Of a stretch of DNA of 64,000 nucleotides, positions 1 to 11,312 are shown piece by piece (within the stretch, counting starts at the first letter, position 1; the number at the start of each line of letters is the position of its first letter). The notes beneath the pieces were generated by a model. The model was not told where the DNA came from, did not search any database, and saw only the letters and a program-made list of their open reading frames with translations. The DNA is from Tetragonia tetragonoides (taxonomy: Eukaryota; Streptophyta; Magnoliopsida; Caryophyllales; Aizoaceae): contig CM076148.1 in the NCBI GenBank assembly GCA_038025085.1, positions 3,164,501 to 3,228,500 of the forward strand, read 5' to 3'. Position numbers and translations under genes: made by a program.

Positions 1-692
1 ACTACACTCTTGCTAATTGGGATCTTCCCGATCTCTATAGAGAAGAGCATACTCCCCAACCCAAGTCAAGCTTGGAGACTCTTTTGGGACAATTTATTGT
101 TTAAACACAAAAGAGCAATGAGGAGTTACAAGATACTCTAGGCCAATTGTATTCCAAAGTTGATGCATTTATCACTCAAACCGAGATGCCCGAGCATCAA
201 GTTGTTCAAGTGGCTAGTGTGTCATCATTTGGGGGTTGTGTTGAGGAAGGGGTGATTGATGAATTATATTATAACACGTTCCATGACCTTGAATATCCCG
301 ATTCATTGTCAAACGAGTATATTGATATGATCCCCTCTCCAATTCCAAGTCTTTTCAATGATTCCCCTCCCCCAAAATTCCTTGAAAATGCTTTTGTGAA
401 ACTCGATGACGTGATTATGATCTATGACTCTTGTACTCATCGGGTTGATGAACATATCATGAGTTACAAGCCGAAAAGGAGTTATGGGGATGCTTTTAAG
501 TTCATTCAATGGGAAGGTTTTTCTTTTTATTCCTTTGGCTTTTCGAGGGATTTTAACAAGTTGAGAAAATATCTGATTGCTTACTATATTGTGATGATAA
601 TGGCTTCTCACTTGTTCCTTGATGAGATGTGCTCAAGCTCTTTTGACAAATTTCTACGAGCCTTGGCATGTTATGATGATTGTTCGAAGTAA
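1..692 (+). pseudogene. gag-like remnant of an LTR retrotransposon
   Basis: A reading frame runs from the left edge to about 690 and is broken by a TAA at 102-104; translation on both sides of that stop is continuous in the same frame. The stretch around 60-180 (SLETLLGQFIV, then TQKSNEELQDTLGQLY) resembles the end of a plant Ty3/gypsy Gag, where short amphipathic heptads follow the capsid part. The remainder, to the stop at 690, is acidic and hydrophobic and matches no family I can name. No ATG opens the frame, so this is a decayed 3' part of a longer ORF cut by the window edge. The family call (Tat/Athila-like) rests on style and on the downstream LTR, not on a polymerase domain. Confidence 0.5.
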
Positions 693-2764
693 AGGACAAA
701 CGAAAAAGGAGGCATTGACATCACCGGATCAAAAATGACTTAATGCACACTCTCAAGTCTCCCCACCACCGAGCATTTTGAAGAGCCAATCATTTTGTGA
801 GTTTCACTCTCTTCCCCTCCTTTCTCTTTACTTATTTACATTGAGGACAATGTAATGTTTAAGCATGGGGGAGAGTATTGATAACATGTGGTGGTTTGTG
901 GCTAGCTTTTGTTGGATATGTGATGGTGAATTGATGAATGGTGATGGTATTGATGTGGGAATGGTTGATTGTTGATTGGGTTGCATGATAATGATTTTGA
1001 TTGATCGAACTCTTAGTGTACATATATGCATTTAGCTCATGGCATTGCATTTTAGCTATATAGTTGCACTCATTTTACATATTGATATTTAGCATTTATT
1101 TTGCATTTAGTTGTCTTATTTATCATGTTTAGGAACATGCATTTCATATAGTTTATTTTCCGTCTTGCATTATGAAAAAAAAAAAAAAAAACAAACAAAA
1201 TCCAAAAATCGCAAAATAAAAAAAAATTTAAAAAAAGGAAAAATTTGAAAAGATAAAAACAAGGGGAGAGATGAACCTTTGATGATGAATTGAGAACCTT
1301 TTGGATTTGTCATGTGCATGTTTGATAGGGTAAACCCCGTGGAGGAATAAAATGTGATTGAAATTGGTCTCAATAATGGTTGTTGTGTCCTTTTGTAAAT
1401 TCTTTGACCATCATTGGACCAAAATCAAGACTTGTTGGCTTGCACACCTAGGCACTCTCATAAGATGCATATGGACTTTATGGTCACTTCCCTTTTAGAA
1501 GAGAAATTCTTAGAGTCTAGGCAAATGAAACCGGTGAGATCTTGAGCCTAATTCGGCCGAAACATCTATATCGGTCTATTGATTCTTTCTTGTGTGTTTG
1601 ATTCTCCAATTGTGGGTTATCTCTAGAACTTGCCCCGATTCTCCTCAAGACCGCATTTGACTCGCTCGTGTTAGAAAGTGATAGAGGCATTCTTTCGTTT
1701 TGAGCTACATTAGCCAAATGACCACCCATTTATATGTTCACCCTTTGCAAACCCCTTTGAGCTTTAGCCTCTTTTGAAATTAACCACTTTACAAGCCCGA
1801 CTTTCCTAAACGCATCCTTTCACCCCGAGCCTAGGCTAGTGGAGTTTTTGTGGAGTGTTTATGAAGTTGTTTTTGTTTAGTGAAATGATGAAAATGATGA
1901 GCATGGGGGAACACTTTTGGTGATCTGGTATATCGGTGGTCGTTGGGAAATAGTGTTGTGAAAAAAAAAGAAAAAAAAAAACTAAACAAAAAAAAAGGGA
2001 TTGAAGTTATTCAAATAATAAGGAAGTGAAAGGAGCGAAAAATCAATATCTTTATATCTATAATAGCTCCTCTCCTTCCCAAGTTGAGTTTGAGGTTTAT
2101 GGAGTTCATGAGGTGATGTCTTATTGTTTGGTTGGAGTTTTGGGAGTGGAGTATGTTTTTGCGTTTTCTTGATCTTTCGCGAGGATTTGAGAGGATGTTA
2201 TTGACTCCACTGTCTTTTTGGCTCCTAACCTACATTTCCGAAACAATTTACCTTACCCTCACCCTAAACCTCATTACAACATTTGAAAGTCCTTTTGATT
2301 CTTGCACGAAGTGTTGTCCCAAGCGGTGGCGAGTTAGAATAAGGGCAAGCTTATGGTAGACCCTACTTTGGATTGAGTCTTGAGAGTGATGCATTGCTTT
2401 ACCCAAAACACATGAGTGATGAAAGTTTCCACTTACTATAGTGAGTGCCGAGATTCTAAGGAAGTCTAATCTAAGGGGGAAGTGCTATCTTTACTATTGC
2501 AACTTGTTTGAAGGATGTCTTGGTGTTCCTTGTCATATTTCTTGACTAGATTCTTTTGAGGTGTTGCAAGAACTTTCATGGACAAAATTGTTTCTTGAGA
2601 AAAATTTGAATGATGTTTGTTTCTCCGTGGGTACCTTGATGCATGGCATTTTGATAAATATCATGTGGTTGTCTTTGAGAGGGCGATCTCCCCGCCCAAC
2701 ATACTTGTTTGGTTACGTGATTTAGGCCTTGCTTGAGGACAAGCAAGAGGTAAGCATGGGGGAG
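693..2764 (+). mobile_element. non-coding internal region of the LTR retrotransposon with repeated polypurine-tract motifs
   Basis: No convincing gene lies here; the short ORFs are broken and low in complexity, with A-runs at 1173-1255 and 1961-1998. The block TTGAGGACAA followed about 20 bases later by AAGCATGGGGGAG occurs at 841-873 and again at 2733-2764, and GCATGGGGGA also occurs at 1901-1910. The last copy abuts the LTR and is the expected polypurine tract. A long non-coding region between gag-like sequence and the 3' LTR is usual in large plant gypsy elements and their non-autonomous derivatives. Confidence 0.55.
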
Positions 2765-4074
2765 TAGATAATACGTGTTTTTGACGTTTATTTGTGATTG
2801 ATTCATACTCCATCCTACCATATTTCATGAATGATTCAAGGTTTTCTTGCTTGATTTGCAATTCTTGTTCCTCTTTACGCCTTGTGGTATTTTGTGTGCT
2901 TTGATGAGATTTTAGGTATAAAATCGAGGAATAACGAGGAGTATGTGATCAAGAGCAAGAATGGATTTGGAAAACATCGGGGAGAAGGTTCAAAAGGGTG
3001 TACACAACCACTAAAGAGCACCCATGAACACGTGAAGACCCCATCCTAAAGAAGGCAAAGTTTGAAGGTTACTCGGTCAAGCACCCCGGCAGGGTAGTGG
3101 ACCAAGTACCTAGGGACAGCAAACTCACTTGGTCAGGCACCCCGGCGGGGTATTAGCCCAGTCTGACCAAGTGCTCTACCGAAGTCTATTGGGGCTATAA
3201 ATAGCCCACTTGAATACTACCATCTCATCCTATCTTATTCTAAACCTAGTATTAGCTCTCTAAAGAGGTCTAGCCTCCATAGTTAGATTGAAGAACTTCA
3301 TCTCTAAGATTTCTAAGGCAGTTGAACTTTATTTTGGGAAGTTATTGAAGACCTTTGTAAGATCTTCTTGAACCTTCTCTTTTCTCTTTCTCTCTCCTCT
3401 TTACTTATTTCTCTTGTGTTGAATATTATGCCTTGGTTAATTAAAGTTAATGTCTTTATGTTGATTCTTGGCTAGTTTCTCTAGTTAGAGTTGGGATTAA
3501 CCCAACTATGATGGTTTAAAATGTTTGGATGATGTGAGATTAGTGTGATTAATTGAGTATTATGTGTATTTGGCTTTATGCACCCCAAGTGTTTGATGAA
3601 ATGCCTAAATGAAAGTTTGGCTAATTTCTTGTGTAATTAACTTAGAAACCGAAAAGGGTAGGTTAATTATCGGGGTTCTATTGTCCAAACAAGGGAGTTA
3701 CACCATGAAAGTAGGATTAATACCCTTGGAGATTCATGTTATTAGGCTTGCTTAATGGGTTCTTATCAACTTAACCCCATGAAAATAGGTGGTTTAGTAG
3801 GTTTGGGCACATCTTCGGTGACCTTGAGAGAGGCCCTTAGTGACATTAACCTAATCATCTCTACACATTGCTTATTTGATTGCATGTCATTTCATCATCT
3901 ATTGCATTAGATCGTCTAGTTGGGTTAACCCCCAACTCTATCTTTAATCCTTGATTTTATAATTGTGATTATCCTTTTCTCTTATCTTAGTTTGTCATCC
4001 TAGTTTAGCTTTAGGTCTAGTTAAATTAACCAATCATCACACACTACTACAAAATATAGATATAAAATCGCCTC

Positions 4075-4335
4075 ATAGAAGTCGCTTTTAGCAAAAGTGA
4101 CTTCTTAACTTAGGCGGTGGCACATTTGTAATGGACGAAAATGTGCAGGTCGCTATTTTGTAAAAAAGTGACTTAGTATTCCGGTTCTGAAAAGTCACGT
4201 ATAAGAAGTCGATTTTTGTTTAAAAGCGACTTTATAGGGTCGTAACTATCAAGTCACTCTTTTTTAAGAAAGGGACGTTGTACCACCTGAAGGCTATGAA
4301 GACGTTTTTTATCAATAAAAGAGACGTTATATGTC
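4075..4335. repeat. 5' subterminal repeat array of the CACTA element
   Basis: Irregularly spaced copies of a 10-12 base motif in both orientations (GTCGCTTTT, AAAAGTGACTT, AAGTCACTTTT) occur here. Such subterminal repeats are the known binding sites for the TNPA-type transposase subunit. The same motif fills the other end of the element. Confidence 0.85.
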
Positions 4336-6064
4336 CAATTAAAAAAAGATAAAATAATACTCCATTAATCTGTACTACGCACCCGCGTTGCAAAAATTAG
4401 AACCTGCTTCACCGCCACAAATATCTCTCCATTGATACAACAGTACAACTTCAACCTTCACTTTCAGATCTCGATTTAGGAGACCCAGAAATTTTCTTAA
4501 CTCAACCCAAGCTAGAAGACCCCGATTTTCTGCACTCAACCCAAGCTTGATGACCTCGATCTGGGCTCGTTGATACGTCGCTGTAGACCTCGATTTTCCA
4601 GAATTCTGTCTCAGATCGATTTAGGTATAAACTTCTTTCCCTTTTACTTCGCTTTTTTTTCTCACTTATTTCTCATTCGAAGTGTTCTGGTTGTTTGGGT
4701 TTTTTGTTTGACAATTGATTTAGGCTTTTTGCGGTTGCGAATATAATGTTTGTGTGTGACATAAGATGGGTTTTACTTTATAGTTACATTTGCTCTGAAT
4801 TCCCTATCAAAATGGGTTCTTGGTGCTCTTTTTAGCTGATGGGTTCTTGGTATTGGCTCTGATTTTACATTCGTGACTAGTGTATGAAATAGCTGATGGG
4901 TTTATCATTCGAAATTAGTGTGGATTGAGATGCTGTAGAACTTAAGTTGATGGAATAATGTTCTGCCTGTGATTTGAGTTAAATTCTAGGTTTATCATTA
5001 GAAATTAGTGTGGATTTAGTTTATTTGAGCGAAATTAGTATCAAATTAGGTTGAATTATTTGTCTATAATCTCACTGTTCAGGCATGTCTTATAATAATT
5101 AATTGTTGTATGTCATTAATGGTTGGGAAAATGTATGGTGTGTGTCAATGTTATTTTAGAGGTCCCTTTTGGTTGAAAGTACTATAGTATTCTCCTTCAT
5201 CTGTCTTGGCTACAAACCAAAGCCTACATACCATGGCCAATACAGAAAACTATAAAACTTGCTATGATGCTACTGTAAGAATTTCAAAGTCACCACCCCC
5301 TATCCATGGCTGGTTACTTTGTGGAGGGGCTTACTAGTTAGCTGTAGACCTGTAGCATCAGTAGCAAGACTAGCAACATTTACCATTTCCTTTAAGTCTA
5401 GTGGCACTAGAGCTCTGTAAGTCATTTTGTGAATTCCACCAGGGGTTGAACACTTGAACTGGTTGGGCTTTTGGACAGTAGAGAATTAGAGACACACCCT
5501 AAGCTGTTTTGGCTTCATTTGTTTAAATGTTCTGTTATAAATTTGAGCCTGTAGCTCCCTCCTAGCTAGGTACATTGATTGCCGTAAGTTTGTACTTTTG
5601 ATCTCCTTGGAAGTTGCCTTCTTGAAGAAATGAAGTTCATCCGTTGGTGACCTACTGAATATACTAGCCAATTAGGTGGTGTTATACTGGTGCGCAGAAC
5701 TGACTGAATATGCAGCCTTGTGGTGTTATACCAGGCTTGTTTGTTGAGTGTCCAGGGCGTCGTGCACAGCTTGAAAGTTGACACCCTATTTTTTTTTTTT
5801 TTTTGTTTGAAGATCTGTCCGCTGATTTTTTCTTTTTTTTTGTGTATGTTTGATTGAATATCTATTAGTTGTTTATGACACTATCTTTTTTTTTGGTTTA
5901 TGACAGTATCTTCGCCATTGATAAATTCCTGAGTCTATTGGATATTTGGGTTGTCCCATTTGTTGTTGCTGCTCCACATTAATTTTAATGTGGCAGTATA
6001 GCAAGTTAGCACCCCCCCTCCCCCAGCTCTCTAAATAAAGATTTCCGTAGAGAACTAGAAAATG

Positions 6065-6220
<156 letters not shown>

Positions 6221-6277
6221 GGTTTTGTGGAAAAATAGTTACATGTCCAATGAAACACAATGCACAAATAAAAATTG

Positions 6278-6513
6278 CAGGGCCGTCTCTGAGGGTGTGC
6301 GGCATGTGTGGAAAAATTCTTTTAGAAGTAAAGAGTGTTGGACATATAACATTGTTATCTTTCTTGTTTTTTTTTTTCGGTGAAACATGCTATTGATACT
6401 TTAGGGTTCTCGCTTTTATCCCGCCATAGGGCCTCTAAAACATCACGATTGAGATTGATGCCTAATTTTTTTTAATTTAGCACAGGGCCTCCAATATCTC
6501 AGGAACGGCCCTG
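6278..6513. mobile_element. hAT-type MITE nested in the CACTA element
   Basis: 236 bp with terminal inverted repeats CAGGGCCGTCTCTGAG and CTCAGGAACGGCCCTG, flanked by a perfect 8-bp duplication AAAAATTG (6270-6277 and 6514-6521). Eight-base duplications and CAGGGCCG-type ends are typical of hAT elements. There is no coding sequence. It inserted after the CACTA element formed. Confidence 0.9.
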
Positions 6514-6872
6514 AAAAATTGTCTATAAGTGAGATAAGATTGATTAGGTTGAACAGTTGAAGTTTGTTGTGTTGTGACTTGAGAGCAGCAAGAAGGTGTG
6601 TAGTGTAGTGAGGCTGGTGTGAATGAACCTGTAATTTGTGCTTATCAATGACGTTGATGTCTTAGATCATTAAAAATAAAAAGAAGCTGAGTGAATCTAA
6701 GTATAAGAAGGCAACGAATGAGTATATGAGTACTTTATGTTTTTCTAAGTGTTGTTTTATTTGATCTTGTGCATAGTAGCATGAATGGATTATCATATTT
6801 AATATTCACTCCCTGGTTCAATAAAAAAAAAAATTTATTTGTGCATTTGAAACTGTAATAGATTGAATACTG

Positions 6873-7820
6873 ATGGATAGAGGATGGATGAATTCGCATC
6901 GTGTATGGGATAGAGAAGAGTATGAAAAGGGGGTTCGGGAATTCGTTGCATTTGCAGACGCATTTGCTAAAGAGAGTGGTGAAGAGTTTGTTCATTGTCC
7001 TTGTAAGAGTTGCTGGAACAATAAGAGAGTGAATATAGTGGAGTTGGAAAGTCATTTACTATTTAGTGGTATTGACCCCTCGTACACTCGGTGGCGTTGG
7101 CATGGTGAGAAAGAATCTGGTAGGATGCATAGTGATGATGTAAGAGAAGGCCATAACAGTGATGCTGATGTAGATGATGATGATGATCAACTGGATGAGA
7201 TGCTCCATGACGTGGCAGATAACTTTACAAGTCGCCCTGACATTCTTGATGGCTTGTTCAGTGATGCTCATAAGGATTTGTATGAAGGGTGTAATACGTT
7301 TACACGATTATCGGCTGTATTAAAGTTGTTTAACTTGAAATCTGGAAACGGATGGAGTGACAAAAGTTTCACAGAGTTGCTTAAACTCTTGAAAGAAATG
7401 CTTCCGGAAGGTAATCTACTTCCAGATCGTACTTATGAAGCGAAGAAAATCTTGTGCCCAATGGGTATTGGGTACAAAAAGATACATGCTTGTCCGAATG
7501 ATTGTATCTTGTATCGGGGTGAGAATGGTGGTCTACAAGAGTGCCCTAAATGTAATGCACCGCGTTACAAGTTGAAAAAGAGTGATGATATGACTGCCAC
7601 AGGACCTCCGGCTAAGGTGTTATGGTACCTTCTTATTATACCCAGGTTCAAACGCTTGTTTGCAAATGCGAGAAATGCAAAGAACTTAAGCTGGCATGCA
7701 GATCGGAGATATTCTGACGACAAGATTCGACATCCGGCAGATTCTTGTCAATGGAAAACTATTAACTACATGTTCCCTGAATTTGGTAATGACCCGAGAA
7801 ACCTTAGGCTCGGACTTTGA
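6873..7820 (+). pseudogene. TNP2-family CACTA transposase, N-terminal part; core deleted
   Basis: An ATG-initiated frame of 315 codons. Residues 1-80 form the plant transposase-associated domain (MDRGWM start, CPCKSCWN motif, WRWHGE at its end). An acidic Asp-rich linker follows, then the TNP2 signature around residues 170-235 (CPMGIGYKKIHACPNDC, then CPKCNAPRYK), a metal-binding region, and a segment ending RHPADS...NLRLGL. In intact TNP2 proteins the catalytic region follows directly; here the frame ends within a few residues and the sequence jumps to a Lys/Gln-rich segment typical of the C-terminal half. An internal deletion has therefore removed the catalytic core, and the product could not act as a transposase alone. 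Confidence 0.85.
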
Positions 7821-9561
7821 GGTTGAGGGAAATTACAGAAAACAATCTGTTCATCAATCAAAACAAAATAGGAAGCAGAATAAGAAGTTTAATGAGATTG
7901 AGGGAGCTTCAGTGAAACAATCAGATCATCATCATTCTAACCGTCAACAGAAGGGAAATGAGAAGCCTAAGGAGCTTCAGGGTGGTTCTGCTAAACAAGT
8001 ACATCATCAATCTAAAAAGGCACCTTCTCATGGGAAGCTGAGTTCATTACCCAAAGCTTGTAAAATACTCTATTCTTATGTTAAGTTGATGACAGACGAT
8101 GTCACGATTGTCATGGATGAAAGGCTTTTCGGCGTTGAATATCCGCTGTGTGTGTCAAAAGTCGATGTTATGGAAGTCTTGCGCATGGCATGGTTGAACA
8201 CGTCTTGCGTGGAGCTTTATATTGTGTGAGTTACTCTTTGTGTTGGAGTTTTTTTCTACTTTGTTATATGCTATTATGTTCTAATATCTTTGGTATTGGT
8301 TGTAGCTTCGTGCTATTGATCCAAACGGCCTAGCGACTACACTACTATTTGCTACTATATGCTACTACCATTGATGCCTAGCGACTATGCTACTATATGC
8401 TACTATCCTACTATGCTACTACCATTGATGTCTAGCGACTATGCTACTACATAGTACTAAATGCTACTATCTTAGTTCTCTCTTGTTTGCCTTTTTGCAT
8501 TATGAAGTACCACCCAGAGGTAAGAGTTTCGTCTTTTTGACACAATTCTTAAAGAGATCACTACATGATTATGTATACTGGATTTCATCTTTGCTTTCTG
8601 ACAGGTATTTGGATGGTCTTTGTCTGGAATTGTACGTTGGGCATGTGTATGGGTTTCTACATCCATCAATAATGAAGAGACAAGAGACAACAGATACAAG
8701 AGCAGATTACTTATCGAAACAAATGAGAACAAGTAAAAAAAGAATGCTACTTTGTACCTTATTTTGATGATTCAGCGGAAGGGTAAGTTTGTCTAACTGT
8801 AGAGTGCGAACTACTTATTTGCTAATAATTAGGCATTCACATCTAGCTACTTATTTGACACTAAAGTTTGCACCATTGCTGGCATTTTTTAGGCAACACT
8901 GGATGTTATGTGTCATCTATCCAAAAGAGAACCATGTGTATTGGCTTGATCCATTAGGAAAAGGACCTCGCAAAGATATTAGGGTCACTATTGATGCGTG
9001 AGTTTCTGTTCTAAAACTCACATTTGCATTTAGCTAATTATGTAAAATTTCTGATATGCGTTATCCATTTTATCTTATATCAAATAGAGGATTGGTCACA
9101 TATCGTATTGAAGGTGGCAAAAGGAACTCAAGTGCGAGCCAGCACATAAATTGGACTACAGTGAAAGTTAGTTTATTTCATTCGTATATATTTTTTTAGA
9201 AACTATTTCATTTTTTTACTAGCTAATTTTTTTCTAATGTTCTGGTAGTGCCCTATTCAACTTGGAGGTACCGAATGTGGATATTATGTTATGAGGTACA
9301 TGAAGGATATAATTGTAAATTTATTGGACGAAAATATTAGAACAATTGAAAAGGTAATTATTATGATCTATTAGTGAACACAGTAGTTGTTTCAGTTACA
9401 GTTACAGCAGGATTAATTTGTTGTATATTATAATGTAGTGCTTTGTTGGAGAAGGTTCTTACAATTCTGAAGAAATGGATGAACTTCGTAATCAATGGGC
9501 GGACTATCTCCAAGAACATATAGCTAACAAGCAACTTAACCAAGATGATGAAGAAATATGA
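7821..9561 (+). pseudogene. C-terminal Ulp1-like cysteine-protease module of the CACTA gene
   Basis: After the deletion junction a Lys/Gln/His-rich segment (to about 8225) leads into exons separated by short introns: about 8600-8780, 8893-8997, 9088-9166, 9249-9353 and 9439-9561 (stop TGA). Spliced, they read as a Ulp1/SENP-type peptidase: HWMLCVIYP supplies the His, WLDPLG the Asp, CPIQLGG the Gln and TECGYYVMRYM the catalytic Cys. All four expected active-site residues are visible. The final exon (MDELRNQWADYLQEH) is the usual CACTA C-terminus. Ulp1-like domains are common in plant CACTA and MULE elements and may act on SUMO-like substrates, but the role is unproven. Exon limits come from GT/AG sites read by eye; the first exons are less certain. 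Confidence 0.75.
8300..8470. repeat. GCTACTA(T/C) minisatellite in a CACTA intron
   Basis: Tandem, imperfect GCTACTAT/CTAGCGACTATGCTAC units form a larger repeat of about 75 bases containing ACCATTGATG. It lies between the transposase remnant and the protease exons. No coding role is seen. Confidence 0.8.
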
Positions 9562-10660
9562 GTATCATTGGTATGCCAATCTAGCGCTTCTCATTTTTGA
9601 TTTGGTTTCTGGTTTATGCATTTGATTCATTTCGATTCCTATTTGAATGATGCTGCAAGCACGGTTGATATCCTCAAACTCTTGTATTGAAAGTTGGCTA
9701 TTCATAAATAAGAGCTCTCTAAGTATATGTTGCTGAATCCATGAACTTGTGTTCTGTGTATAATGCAACATATAGCTAGTTTATTTCTTATTCTTTTTTT
9801 TGCTAGTCCTAGTTTATTTCTTATTCTTAGATCACGCAATTTACTGATGGAAAAATGCAGTTTGTGTACTCTTTATTCTAGCCTCAATGTAAGTGAGTGT
9901 CTTTATGCTATTCAGGCCAGGGACTTATGGTGGTCAAAACACACTGTGAACTGGTGAACTGCTGGTGCTTGCTTGCACTTTGTGCTTCATATATTTTGCT
10001 TCTTGGCTTCTTTTTCTCCTTCAGATTTTAGAGATGTTATTTATATTGTCACAGACCTCAGTGCATGACATAGAGTCTCTTCCTAGATTTTAGTCTTGCC
10101 TAGCTATCTTCTTGGCTTGCTTCTTGTTTCTATAATTGGTTCAAGTCTAGAGCTCTATAATAATGCCTAGCTTATTTGCATCTTACAGGTATTGCTTTTT
10201 GAAAATTCAAGTGCTACCTCCTGCAGCATTGCATGGTTTTGTAATTATTGCCTTTAAGGTTCCCTCTTCGCGATTCAAGCAACATCAATTTTTGCTACAC
10301 AACTAACAAGCAAGTATATATACGTAGATAGCTTGCCACAACTAACCAAGCCATTTTTGCAAGCAAGGGCTGTAAGAGAACTGAATTTGTATAATATGTA
10401 TGGTGTGTGGCTGTGGAATATTATTAGATATGATGAGGCATTTTGATGGTGGTTGTGGTGAGGCATTTTGGTGCAGGAGTTAAAAGACAAGGTTGGGTTT
10501 GGTTGTAAATACATGGTGGTTAATTAATAGATATGTATATTTTATGATCTTTTTGCAATTGTACAGGCCTAGGTGAAATGTGAGGTATCTCTGTTTATAA
10601 TCATATAAAAAGTTTAAATGTTATTTAATGTGAATTTTAGGGTGGGGAAAAAAATATAGT
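9562..10660. other. 3' non-coding part of the CACTA element; no gene seen
   Basis: AT-rich sequence between the protease stop codon and the 3' subterminal array. Only short unsupported open frames occur. It probably contains the 3' UTR of the element's transcript. Confidence 0.6.
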
Positions 10661-10664
10661 AAAA

Positions 10665-11190
10665 TACATCGAAGTCACTTTTTTGGCAGAAAAATGACTT
10701 TGTAGCTTCACCATTCACGTCCCTTTTGTTAACAAAAACTGACTTTGTAAGTTCACCTTCGAAGTCACTTGTTTGGGCGAATAAAGACTTTGTAGCTTCA
10801 CCATTCGTGTCTCTTTTTTTAAAAAAGTGACTTTATAGGTACACCCTCGAGGTCGCTTTTCTGAACAAAGTGATTTTGTAGGTTCACCATTCGTGTCCCT
10901 TTTTTTATCAAAAAAGTGACTTTGTAGGTTCGCCTTCGAGGTCGGTTTTTTTGGAAAAAAAGCGACTTCTAACACTGCTTATCTTGTCACTTTTCTTAAA
11001 AAACGACTTTTATCATAGCCTTTCCAAGTCGCTTTCTTTAAAAAAGTGACTTTGTATGGCGGTCTTTAAGGTCGCTTAAAAAGCGACTTTGTATGCCATA
11101 CCCTATAATGTCACTTACTTAGAAGTCGCTTTTAAAATCGACTTTAAAGGCCCAAAAAAAGTGACTTTGTATCCTCTTTTTGTAGTAGTG
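10665..11190. repeat. 3' subterminal repeat array of the CACTA element
   Basis: At least a dozen copies of the AAGTGACTTT/GTCGCTTTT motif occur in mixed orientation, often paired as GTCNCTTTT...AAAAAGTGACTTTGTAGGTTCACC in units of about 60 bases. The array is denser and longer than the 5' one. Such asymmetry is typical of CACTA ends. Confidence 0.88.
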
Positions 11191-11312
11191 ACAATTACTT
11201 GAATTTGCTTAGCTTTCCGTATTATAGGATTTTTGGTATTCGAAACGCCTCGCTTCTTGTGGAGACGATCTTATTTATTACTTCGAAATACCCGTATACT
11301 TGCGGGGTATCA

